DNA from: an uncultured Clostridia bacterium
Lineage (GTDB): Bacteria > Bacillota > Clostridia > TANB77 > CAG-508
NCBI GenBank assembly: GCA_934130025.1
Contig: CAKOXG010000045.1
Coordinates: 1-5,889, forward strand
DNA: 5,889 bases
Direction of reading: 5' to 3'
Shown: positions 1 to 5,861 of the stretch, in pieces
Numbering within the stretch: the first letter of the stretch is position 1
How the letters are laid out: the number at the start of each line of letters is the position of its first letter
Position numbers and translations under genes: made by a program
Notes under the pieces: model-generated
What the model was told of the DNA's origin: nothing
Databases searched by the model: none
Seen by the model: only the letters and a program-made list of their open reading frames with translations

Positions 1-476
1 TACTTGAAATTGGTACAGCTGTTGGATATTCTGCAATGTGTTTTTCTGAATATTTAAGAGATGGTGGAAAGATTGATACTATTGAAAGAGATGAAGAAAG
101 AATTGCAGAGGCTAAAGAAAACATAAAAAAGGTTGGAGTTGAAGATAAAATAAACATTTTTGAAGGAGATGCTGTTGAAATTCTTCCAACAATGAATGAT
201 AAATATGATGTTGTTTTTATAGATGCAGCAAAAGGCAAGTATCCATTTTTCTTGGAGCAAGCATTGAGAATGTTAAAAGATGATGGTATAATTTTTGCAG
301 ATAATATTTTGTATAAAGGTTATGTAATGAGTGATTACAATAAGCACAAACAACGTACGGCTGTTACTCATTTAAGACAATATATAAAAGAAACAACAGA
401 AAATCCAGAACTTGAAACTGAAATACTTGAGGTTGGGGATGGATTAGCAATTACGAAGAAAAAAATTGAAAAATAG
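1..476 (+). CDS. trmR: TrmR-like SAM-dependent O-methyltransferase, 5'-truncated by window edge
   Basis: Class I SAM-dependent O-methyltransferase of the family that includes B. subtilis TrmR (YrrM), which methylates 5-hydroxyuridine at tRNA position 34 to 5-methoxyuridine. The frame is already open at base 3, giving 157 visible residues; relative to a usual ~210-220 aa, some 55-60 N-terminal residues lie outside the window. Seen: the glycine-rich SAM motif I (LEIGTAVGYSA, nt 3-35), the acidic end of strand 2 (IDTIERDEERI), the DAVEILP segment, and YDVVFIDAAKGKYP (nt 222-224 encode the Asp), followed by ADNIL (Asp-Asn at nt 300-305). In the family this Asp plus the Asp-Asn pair bind the divalent metal. 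It is followed 51 nt later by a U32 protein, the same neighbour as in the B. subtilis yrrMNO operon, which supports TrmR over a generic catechol or caffeoyl-CoA methyltransferase. The family call is firm; the exact substrate is inferred from context. Confidence 0.85.
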   Translation, partial: LEIGTAVGYSAMCFSEYLRDGGKIDTIERDEERIAEAKENIKKVGVEDKINIFEGDAVEILPTMNDKYDVVFIDAAKGKYPFFLEQALRMLKDDGIIFADNILYKGYVMSDYNKHKQRTAVTHLRQYIKETTENPELETEILEVGDGLAITKKKIEK

Positions 477-514
477 TTACAGCACAAGAATGATAGAATA
501 AAGAAATAAATGAT

Positions 515-520
515 AGGAGA
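515..520 (+). promoter_or_regulatory. Ribosome-binding site deciding the start of the U32 gene
   Basis: AGGAGA lies 7 nt before the ATG at 528. It sits downstream of an earlier in-frame ATG at 510, so it can only serve the 528 start. This trims six residues (MIGDCE) from the longest open frame and leaves the usual family N-terminus, MKKPELLAPAG. Confidence 0.8.
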
Positions 521-527
521 TTGTGAA

Positions 528-1772
528 ATGAAAAAACCAGAATTATTAGCCCCAGCAGGGTCTTTTGAGAAAGCTAAAGTTGCATTTATGTATGGAGCTG
601 ATGCTGTATATTGTGGAACTGCTTCACTTTCATTAAGAAGTAGAGCAGAAGTTGATGATAATGATTTGGAAAAAACAATAAAATATGCTCATAGCATAGG
701 AAAAAAAGTGTATGCAGCACTTAATATTTACGCTTGGGATACTAATTATGAGGAAATTGAAAAACAAGTAAAAATGCTTGATGATGTTCATGTTGATGCA
801 ATAATTGCATCAGATGGTGGAGTTATTCAAAAAATTAGAGAGATTGCTCCAAACATAGAAATACATGTTAGCACACAGGCTAATGTTGTAAGTTACCATG
901 CTGCTAAGTTTTGGTATGATAATGGTGCTAAAAGAGTAATTTTAGGTAGGGAAACTAGCAAAGACCAGATTCAAGAAATAATGAAAAACAAACCAGAAGA
1001 TTTAGAAGTGGAAATGTTTATACATGGTGCATTATGTTGGGCGTATTCTGGAAGATGCTTCTTAAGCGAATATTTATCTTGCAGGTCAGCAAATTTAGGA
1101 GATTGTTCTCAAAGCTGCAGATGGGCATATAATATGTATTTAGAAGAAAAAAATAAGCCAGGAAATTTAATGCCAGTTGAGACTGACGAGAATGGAACGT
1201 ACATATTATCATCAAAAGATTTATGTTTAATAAAAGAAATTCCACAGATAGTTGAGATGGGCGTTGATAGCTTAAAGATTGAAGGAAGACTTAAAACAGA
1301 ATATTATTTAGCTTCTGTTGTAAATGTATATAGAAATGCAATTGATGATTACATGGCAAATCCAGAAGGATATGACTATACAAAATATTTAAAAGAACTT
1401 GAAAAAGTAAAAACAAGAGGGCTTACAACTTTCTATTTTAATGATAGAAACAATAGGGATTTCCAAGAATATGAAGGAAAACAATATAATCCTGACTATG
1501 AATTTGGTGGAAAAATTCTTGAAGAAAAGAAAGCTAATTCAAAAGTATTAATAGAAATAAAAAACAAATTAAGTGTTGGAGATATACTAGAATTAATAAT
1601 TCCAAACGAAATTCAACCACAAATATTTAAAATAGAAAAATTGTATGATAGTGAAACAACAGAAGAAATAAACACTGTAAATCCAGGAAAACAAGGTCAA
1701 ACAGTAATATTAGAAATTCCATTTGAAGTAAAAAAAGGTTGGATTCTAAGAAGAAAAAAATATTTACAATAA
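528..1772 (+). CDS. trhP: Peptidase U32 family protein, TrhP-type tRNA U34 hydroxylation enzyme
   Basis: A 414-residue member of the U32 'collagenase-like' family. Despite the name, members such as TrhP (E. coli YegQ, B. subtilis YrrN/YrrO) are needed for prephenate-dependent formation of 5-hydroxyuridine at tRNA wobble position 34. Seen: the N-terminal PELLAPAG motif, a TIM-barrel-like stretch with GADAVYCG (about residues 23-30), and the full U32 signature E-x-F-x2-G-A-L-C-x4-G-x-C-x-L-S at residues 162-180. Cysteines at 170, 177, 193 and 197 (also 185) fit the conserved Cys set thought to hold an iron-sulfur cluster. SLKIEGRLK follows at about 248-256. The C-terminal ~75 residues look like the small U32 C-terminal beta domain. 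Length is close to YrrO (~420 aa). There is one U32 gene here rather than the YrrN/YrrO pair. It is co-oriented with the TrmR-like gene, and the pair suggests sequential ho5U and mo5U synthesis. Other U32 branches (TrhO-unrelated, RlhA, UbiU/V) are less likely from context. Confidence 0.85.
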   Translation: MKKPELLAPAGSFEKAKVAFMYGADAVYCGTASLSLRSRAEVDDNDLEKTIKYAHSIGKKVYAALNIYAWDTNYEEIEKQVKMLDDVHVDAIIASDGGVIQKIREIAPNIEIHVSTQANVVSYHAAKFWYDNGAKRVILGRETSKDQIQEIMKNKPEDLEVEMFIHGALCWAYSGRCFLSEYLSCRSANLGDCSQSCRWAYNMYLEEKNKPGNLMPVETDENGTYILSSKDLCLIKEIPQIVEMGVDSLKIEGRLKTEYYLASVVNVYRNAIDDYMANPEGYDYTKYLKELEKVKTRGLTTFYFNDRNNRDFQEYEGKQYNPDYEFGGKILEEKKANSKVLIEIKNKLSVGDILELIIPNEIQPQIFKIEKLYDSETTEEINTVNPGKQGQTVILEIPFEVKKGWILRRKKYLQ

Positions 1773-1811
1773 AATGAAATTAATATAAAATATTTTAGGA
1801 GGAATCAACAA

Positions 1812-2093
1812 ATGTATGGGCTATCAAAAGAGATTATAGAAACACTAAAGATTATAGAAAAAAACAATAATATAAAAATATATATTTTTGGTTCGAGAGC
1901 AAGAGGAGATTACAAAGAATATTCAGATATAGACCTTTGCATAACTGAAGAGATTGACCAAAAAAAGAGATATAAAATAATGGATGATGTAGATAAAATA
2001 ATGACCCATCATAAAATAGACTTGATTTTTATACAAGATGTAAAAAATGAAGAATTTATAAAAAATATATATAAAGATAAAAGAGAAATTTAA
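1812..2093 (+). CDS. Minimal nucleotidyltransferase (MntA / HI0073-like), antitoxin-type partner
   Basis: A 93-residue MNT-fold nucleotidyltransferase. Seen: the family active-site signature IFGSRARGDYKEYSDIDL at residues 25-42, with Gly27-Ser28 and the metal-binding pair Asp39/Asp41, plus a third acidic residue at Asp70 in HKIDLIF. All three catalytic carboxylates appear present, so the enzyme should be active. In characterised MntA/HepT (MNT/HEPN) pairs, this protein AMPylates a tyrosine of the HEPN RNase and so neutralises it. AGGAGG sits 9 nt before the ATG. The gene starts 39 nt after the U32 stop with no visible terminator and is followed 17 nt later by the HEPN gene, so it may be read from the upstream operon. 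The family call is firm. Whether it acts as an antitoxin or as the HI0073-type binding partner of unknown role is open. Confidence 0.85.
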   Translation: MYGLSKEIIETLKIIEKNNNIKIYIFGSRARGDYKEYSDIDLCITEEIDQKKRYKIMDDVDKIMTHHKIDLIFIQDVKNEEFIKNIYKDKREI

Positions 2094-2110
2094 CTAAAAG
2101 GAGTTAGATT

Positions 2111-2500
2111 ATGAAAAGATTAAATGAAAGATTTCAAAATTTTTCTAATGCACTTAAAAGATTGGAAGAAGCTACTCAGGAAGTACCAAGTGAAATTGTT
2201 ATCGATGGTACAATACAAAGATATGAGTTTACATTTGAACTTGCTTGGAAAACAATGAAAGATTATTTAGAATATAATGGAATTGTTAATGATATTGCGA
2301 GCCCAAGAGGAATAATTCAACAAGCTTATGCAAGCAAAGTTATTGATAATGGGGAAATCTGGATTCAAATGATGTTAGATAGAAACAGCTTGTCTTATTT
2401 GTATGATGAGAAGAAATCAAGAATAATATATGATAATATAAGAAATAAATATATTTTAGAGTTAAAAAAATTAAAACAATTCTTAGAGGTTAAGATATAG
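2111..2500 (+). CDS. HEPN-family nucleotidyltransferase-binding protein (HI0074/HepT-like) with altered RNase motif
   Basis: A 129-residue, mostly helical protein of the HI0074-type 'nucleotidyltransferase substrate binding' family, a HEPN branch. Seen: a start MKRLNERFQNFSNALKRLEEA, a central IQRYEFTFELAWKTMKDYLE (residues 35-54, strongly conserved in the family), SPRGIIQQAY (64-73), and MMLDRNSLSYLYDE (87-100). In the family the last motif normally reads like RNLTSHTYDE, an R-x4-H-x-Y element in which Arg and His form the RNase site and Tyr is the residue AMPylated by MntA. Here Arg91 and Tyr98 are kept but position 96 is Tyr (codon TAT at 2396-2398). AGGAG lies 7 nt before the ATG. The MNT gene immediately upstream completes a standard pair. 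Family membership is clear; toxin activity is doubtful because the catalytic His is absent. Confidence 0.85.
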   Translation: MKRLNERFQNFSNALKRLEEATQEVPSEIVIDGTIQRYEFTFELAWKTMKDYLEYNGIVNDIASPRGIIQQAYASKVIDNGEIWIQMMLDRNSLSYLYDEKKSRIIYDNIRNKYILELKKLKQFLEVKI

Positions 2501-2535
2501 AGTAGAAATTTGATTGCTTTAATTTTGCAACTCTA
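2498..2535. terminator. Weak inverted repeat between convergent gene ends, possible bidirectional terminator
   Basis: TAGAGT (2498-2503) pairs with ACTCTA (2530-2535). An inner AAATT (2506-2510) pairs with AATTT (2521-2525) around a 10-nt loop. It spans the 18-nt gap between the HEPN gene and the convergent DUF368 gene, where a shared terminator would be expected. The stem is AT-rich, has an internal loop and no clean T-tract, so intrinsic termination is uncertain and chance pairing in AT-rich DNA is possible. Confidence 0.3.
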
Positions 2536-3343
2536 GGTTTGCAAGTTTGTAAGATAATACAAGACTTAAGAAAAATAGCATTGTACAGGCTACCCCAGGA
2601 ATTCCTGAAACAAACCCAGGAAATAGTACAAATATAGAGCCAAGGGTAAAACCTATAATGCAAAAAGAAGTTACTTGATGATGCTTTTCAAATAAGTATT
2701 TTATGATTTTTATCCAAAGAATACATCCTAAGAAAAGTCCAACTCCAAGTGGAACTAGAATGTATAGGTTAATTTCTGCAATCGCGGTAATATATTGTGT
2801 ATAAACTCCTAGACACATTAGAATAACAGTGTTGCTAATACCAGGAACTACAATTCCAACAGACATAATAAAACCTGTGAAAATAAGATACCATGTATCT
2901 GTTGCAAGAGAAGACACCAATAAATTCAAATTAAAATATTTTTCAATAATAATTAAAATAATTCCAAACATAAATGATAGAAATATTGGGATTATTTTTT
3001 TTATTTCTATAAATTTAGGCTGATTAATACAAGCTTGTTTGTAAAGTGCTGGAATTGTTCCTAAAATTAAGCCAATAAAGGCATAGCATGAATATGTGTT
3101 ATAAGAAAGAAAAAAATATTTTATAATATTTCCGAAGAATATAATTCCTACAAATGCTCCAAGCCCAAGAGGAAAAAGAAAAGTAAGATTTCTTTTTATA
3201 TCCTTAAAAAAGGTTGAAATGCTGTAAATTAAGCTTTCATAAATTCCAAATATAACGCAAAAAACGCCACTGCTAACGCCTGGTAAAATTGCACCAAATC
3301 CTATAAGAATGCCAATAAGAAAATTATAAAAAAACTTTTTCAT
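2519..3343 (-). CDS. DUF368 membrane protein, PopT-type undecaprenyl-phosphate translocase family
   Basis: A 274-residue, strongly hydrophobic protein of the DUF368 family. PopT, a member of this family, has been shown to return undecaprenyl phosphate across the cytoplasmic membrane for reuse in cell-wall synthesis. Seen: about eight or more membrane segments and a clear internal duplication. GAILPGVSSG (17-26) matches GIVVPGISNT (163-172). LGLGAFVGIIFFGNIIKYFF (59-78) matches LGVGLFLGCILWIKIIKYLF (199-218). FIGLILGTIPAL (89-100) matches IIGFTLGSIFVL (229-240). The two PG-containing re-entrant-type motifs are the family hallmark. GGAG lies about 7 nt before the ATG on the minus strand. The gene stands alone, convergent with the HEPN gene and divergent from sigK. 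The family call is strong; the lipid-carrier role is by homology only. Confidence 0.85.
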   Translation of the reverse strand: MKKFFYNFLIGILIGFGAILPGVSSGVFCVIFGIYESLIYSISTFFKDIKRNLTFLFPLGLGAFVGIIFFGNIIKYFFLSYNTYSCYAFIGLILGTIPALYKQACINQPKFIEIKKIIPIFLSFMFGIILIIIEKYFNLNLLVSSLATDTWYLIFTGFIMSVGIVVPGISNTVILMCLGVYTQYITAIAEINLYILVPLGVGLFLGCILWIKIIKYLFEKHHQVTSFCIIGFTLGSIFVLFPGFVSGIPGVACTMLFFLSLVLSYKLANLELQN

Positions 3344-3370
3344 TTATATTACTCCAATTTTGAAAAAATC

Positions 3371-3376
3371 ATTATA
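3371..3376 (-). promoter_or_regulatory. Candidate -10 box for the DUF368 gene
   Basis: Read on the minus strand, this is a perfect TATAAT hexamer placed so that transcription would start about 20 nt before the gene's start codon, just ahead of its GGAG. No good -35 hexamer is found at 16-18 nt spacing, so confidence is low. Confidence 0.3.
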
Positions 3377-3455
3377 GGGAATCCAAGCAAATTGCCATGA
3401 TGATTCAATACTGCATTAACCCTATTTGTGTAACAAAAATTAAATGTTGAGATAG

Positions 3456-3464
3456 CATAATGTA
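3456..3464 (+). promoter_or_regulatory. Candidate sporulation-type -10 element (CATANNNTA) upstream of sigK
   Basis: CATAATGTA matches the -10 consensus known for sigma-K (CATANNNTA) and resembles that of sigma-E; both are expected to drive sigK in endospore formers. It lies about 127 nt before the start codon at 3591. The matching AC of a sigma-K -35 is not at the usual 15-17 nt spacing (the nearest is 21 nt away), so this is a suggestion only. The rest of 3344-3590 shows no gene. Confidence 0.25.
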
Positions 3465-3578
3465 TAAAATAATAAATTTAATACAATATATGAAACGTAA
3501 TTGTAAAATTAGAACAAAAAATTTTAGGCCATGCACGGACATAAACTAAACAACATATACTGTTGGTATAGTGAAATT

Positions 3579-3583
3579 GGAGG
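3579..3583 (+). promoter_or_regulatory. Ribosome-binding site deciding the start of sigK
   Basis: GGAGG lies 7 nt before the ATG at 3591. It excludes the longer in-frame start at 3531, which has no such site and would add 20 residues unlike any sigma-K leader. Confidence 0.85.
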
Positions 3584-3590
3584 TGCACAT

Positions 3591-4289
3591 ATGTTAGGCA
3601 TTTCAATAGCAGGATTTTTAACATTTTTGCAAACCGCAGTATTTGTGGTTGGATATATTTCAAATAATAGTCTATTTCCAGAGCCACTTTCTGTGGAAGA
3701 GGAAAAAATATATCTTCAAAAATTTGCAACGGGAGATGAAGAGGCAAGAAATATTTTGATAGAAAGAAACTTAAGATTGGTTGCGCATGTTGCAAAGAAA
3801 TATACTTCGACCAATATTGAACAGGAGGATTTAATATCAATAGGAACAATAGGATTGATAAAAGGAATAAAAAGCTTTGATATAAGCAAAGGAGCAAGGC
3901 TTTCTACTTATGTTTCTAGATGTATAGATAATGAAATTTTAATGTATTTAAGAAGTACGAAAAAATTGGGGGCAGAAGTTTATTTGGAAGATACCATAGG
4001 AAAAGATAAGGATGATAATACGGTTACTTTGAAAGAAGTGCTAGAAAACAATGAAAGGACAATTGAGGATGAAGTAGACTTAAAATTCAAGGTAAAAAAA
4101 CTGTATAAAAAAATAAGAGAAGTATTAAAAGATAGAGAAAAAGTTATAATAGAGCTGAGATTTGGACTTAATGGAGATAAACCCAAAACTCAAAGGCAAA
4201 TTGCAAAAATGATGGGAATATCCAGAAGTTATGTTTCAAGAATAGAAACAAAAGCAATTGGTAAGCTAGCTAAAGAATTTGAAGAATAA
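3591..4289 (+). CDS. sigK: RNA polymerase sporulation sigma factor, pro-sigma-K
   Basis: A 232-residue sigma-70 family protein, late mother-cell sporulation sigma factor. Seen: a hydrophobic N-terminal pro-sequence of about 21 residues (MLGISIAGFLTFLQTAVFVV) ending VFVVGYISNN. This lines up with the B. subtilis pro-sigma-K site that the membrane protease SpoIVFB cuts just before the Tyr, so the predicted mature start is Tyr22. EPLSVEEEKIYLQKF then opens the mature protein. Region 2 spans about 52-122 (ARNILIERNLRLVAH, DLISIGTIGLIKGI, STYVSRCIDNEILMYLR). Region 4 carries a helix-turn-helix at about 201-219 (QRQIAKMMGISRSYVSRIE). The gene is full length and not interrupted by a skin-like element, in contrast to B. 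subtilis and C. difficile. The pro-sequence implies regulation by intramembrane proteolysis. It is divergent from the DUF368 gene and alone in its transcription unit. Sigma-E is the nearest paralogue but has a different, longer leader. Confidence 0.92.
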   Translation: MLGISIAGFLTFLQTAVFVVGYISNNSLFPEPLSVEEEKIYLQKFATGDEEARNILIERNLRLVAHVAKKYTSTNIEQEDLISIGTIGLIKGIKSFDISKGARLSTYVSRCIDNEILMYLRSTKKLGAEVYLEDTIGKDKDDNTVTLKEVLENNERTIEDEVDLKFKVKKLYKKIREVLKDREKVIIELRFGLNGDKPKTQRQIAKMMGISRSYVSRIETKAIGKLAKEFEE

Positions 4290-4376
4290 AAAATAAACTG
4301 TAAACTGAAAAAGCATTTAAAATAATTTGTGACAGATGATTGACTAATCTACAGTAAAAATAAATTGAAAAAACAG

Positions 4377-4405
4377 TTGAAAATAAAAAAATGTAATGGT
4401 AGAAT
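4377..4405 (+). promoter_or_regulatory. Candidate sigma-A promoter for the pilin-lectin gene
   Basis: TTGAAA (4377-4382) and TAGAAT (4400-4405) are separated by exactly 17 nt, each 5 of 6 to consensus, and an extended -10 TG sits at 4397-4398. Transcription would start near 4412, leaving a 5' leader of about 255 nt before the ATG at 4669. Matches to promoter consensus are common in such AT-rich DNA, but the spacing and the extended -10 make this the best site in the gap. Confidence 0.5.
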
Positions 4406-4616
4406 GAATGTGGTGTATTTATATCTATAAAGTATATAGAAAATAAGTACAACAAAAGCAATAAGAATATGAGTATATATACAGAGTAGATATACATACA
4501 TGAAAAGAAAAAGGTTGAATAAAAAACAATAAAACTAGGCACAATAAAATAAATTAAATGATTTTATAAAAATGATAAATGTGCTAAATAAAACATTGAA
4601 TAAAAAAATAAAAATT

Positions 4617-4632
4617 AAATAAAATTTTATTT
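4617..4632. repeat. 16-bp perfect AT palindrome
   Basis: AAATAAAATTTTATTT is a perfect 16-base palindrome ending about 20 nt before the AAGGAGG of the downstream gene. It could be an operator or a leader hairpin, but a palindrome of A and T alone can arise by chance here. Confidence 0.4.
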
Positions 4633-4668
4633 CAACAAAACAGAAATACAAAGGAGGAGAGAAGGAAG

Positions 4669-5847
4669 ATGAAAAAAGAAATAAAAAATAAACAAGAAAA
4701 AGGAATTACGCTTATTGCTTTGGTTGTAACGATAGTTGTTTTGCTAATACTTGCAGGAGTAAGTATAAGTTTAGTGATAAACAATAATGGAGTAATAAGT
4801 AAGGCAAAAGATGCAAAAAATCAATATGCAGAAGCACAAACAAATGATGAAAAACAATTAGAAGAAATAGGTGACTGGATAGATGAAATGGAGAAAGGAA
4901 TTGAAAAAGTAGATGGAGTGCCAATTCCAGATGGATATTATTATGTTGGAGGTACAAAAGCAAAAGGACTTGTTATATCAGATGAAGAAGCAGATGCAGG
5001 AAAATACAAAACTGTAACAGATGGAAATATACCACAAACAAAATTGATTGGAAACCAATGGGTATGGGTGCCAGTAGAAACACCAAGTAGCTTATATACA
5101 ACTGTAGCAGAAGGAAAAACACTTTCTGGAAGTACAGGAGTAAAAACTACAAAATATACTAATTCAGAGATAATAAGTGGGATAACGAGAGTTTGGCCTG
5201 GAAGTACAAGTTATAGAGAGCCAGATATAATAACTTCTTATGATGATGATGCTAGCGCAAAAACAGCAGGATTTAGTAGTTTAGCAAATATGGCAGAGAC
5301 AATGGTAAGAGAATATGAAGAAATGATAGCAAGTTTAGAGAAGTATAAAGGATTTTATATAGGAAGATATGAGTTAACAGCAAATGGAGAGAAGACAGGA
5401 GCAACTCAAACATGTGAAAATGGAGTAAATTGGTATACATTATATAAAAATTGTAAAACATTAGCTGTAGGTTCAAAAGTAAAAACCAGAATGATATGGG
5501 GATTGCAGTGGGATGCGACATGTAATTGGTTAGCAAATTCTGACCCTAGATATAGTATAACAAATTCAAGTACATGGGGAAATTATAAGGATAATACTGC
5601 AGATGGACATGGAAGTCCGCAAAAAACAGGTTCGAGTGAAAGTTGGAAGGCAAATAATATATATGACTTTGCTGGAAATTGCTGGGAATGGACACAAGAA
5701 GCGAACAGCACCACCTACAGAGCTGGCAGAGGAGGCTACTATAGCGTCGTTGCCTCTGACTATCCAGCTTCTCACCGTGGCGTCTTCAATCCTACCGTCC
5801 CCTTCAGCAACGTTGGTTCTCGCCCTACTTTATATTTGATACCATGA
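4669..5847 (+). CDS. Prepilin-leader protein with C-type-lectin/FGE-like domain; predicted DGR variable target
   Basis: A 392-residue predicted surface protein. Residues 1-12 are a short charged leader ending Lys-Gly. ITLIALVVTIVVLLILAG (13-30) then forms the hydrophobic helix of a type IV prepilin/pseudopilin, with the predicted prepilin-peptidase cut after Gly12. The usual Glu at mature position 5 is Ala17. A charged linker (about 42-82) follows. The rest resembles formylglycine-generating-enzyme/C-type-lectin folds: GNQWVWVPV (128-136), KGFYIGRYEL (227-236), MIWGLQWDATCNWL (275-288), NIYDFAGNCWEWT (330-342), and RAGRGGYY (351-358). It ends in NVGSRPTLYLIP. Such domains are the standard target fold of diversity-generating retroelements. 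Codons 346-382 switch sharply to C-ending codons (22 of 37, against about 10 of the first 345). AAGGAGG lies about 11 nt before the ATG. The ligand is unknown. The pilin-like leader is firm, the lectin-like fold likely, and the DGR target status inferred. Confidence 0.85.
   Translation: MKKEIKNKQEKGITLIALVVTIVVLLILAGVSISLVINNNGVISKAKDAKNQYAEAQTNDEKQLEEIGDWIDEMEKGIEKVDGVPIPDGYYYVGGTKAKGLVISDEEADAGKYKTVTDGNIPQTKLIGNQWVWVPVETPSSLYTTVAEGKTLSGSTGVKTTKYTNSEIISGITRVWPGSTSYREPDIITSYDDDASAKTAGFSSLANMAETMVREYEEMIASLEKYKGFYIGRYELTANGEKTGATQTCENGVNWYTLYKNCKTLAVGSKVKTRMIWGLQWDATCNWLANSDPRYSITNSSTWGNYKDNTADGHGSPQKTGSSESWKANNIYDFAGNCWEWTQEANSTTYRAGRGGYYSVVASDYPASHRGVFNPTVPFSNVGSRPTLYLIP
5680..5840 (+). other. 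Predicted DGR variable region (VR) at the 3' end of the lectin-like gene
   Basis: From about 5701 to 5830 the sequence is 73/130 G+C (56%) with only 25 adenines, inside an otherwise A-rich gene. Codons 346-382 contain 22 NNC codons covering 11 different amino acids (N, S, T, Y, G, V, A, D, H, F, P). This is the result expected when AAC codons of a template repeat are randomised at both adenines. Codons without C ending in the same stretch (GGA, CCA, GCT, TCT, CGT, AAT, CCT) would be the invariant scaffold. The 3' part (about 5812-5840, VGSRPTLYL) is the likely position of the sequence that marks the target for mutagenic homing. Boundaries are approximate because no template repeat is in the window. 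Confidence 0.7.
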
Positions 5848-5861
5848 GATATAGAGGCGAA

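Larger units (their letters stand above)
4290..4668. other. AT-rich intergenic region between sigK and the pilin-lectin gene
   Basis: This 379-nt stretch has no supported gene. A reverse-strand open frame across it begins with GTG, lacks a ribosome-binding site and runs into the end of sigK, so it is taken as chance. No convincing GC-rich terminator follows sigK. It does hold one promoter candidate (4377-4405), a 10-bp GTATATATAC palindrome (4473-4482), and a 16-bp AT palindrome (4617-4632). Confidence 0.7.

Noticed and set aside
510..527. Earlier in-frame ATG for the U32 gene
   Set aside because: The only good ribosome-binding site lies between 510 and 528, so translation starts at 528, matching the usual family N-terminus.
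3531..3590. Twenty-residue upstream extension of sigK
   Set aside because: It has no ribosome-binding site; GGAGG at 3579-3583 points to 3591, whose product starts with a standard pro-sigma-K leader.
4330..4353. Short pairing GATT-GACT-AATC after sigK as a terminator
   Set aside because: The stem is only 4 bp, AT-rich and has no T-tract, well within chance.
4270..4542. Hydrophobic 90-residue reverse-strand open frame
   Set aside because: It starts with GTG, has no ribosome-binding site, overlaps the end of sigK, and its Phe/Ile/Tyr/Leu-rich content is what AT-rich non-coding DNA yields.
5566..5839. Overlapping open frames on both strands within the variable region
   Set aside because: They exist because the GC-richer variable region lacks stops in several frames; the lectin frame has the ribosome-binding site, domain motifs and an NNC codon pattern in its own phase.
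5700..5840. GC-rich 3' end as a horizontally acquired fragment or assembly chimera
   Set aside because: The reading frame and lectin-fold motifs run through the junction without break, and the change is specific to codons interleaved with invariant scaffold codons. This fits adenine mutagenesis better than transfer, though a chimera cannot be fully excluded without read data.
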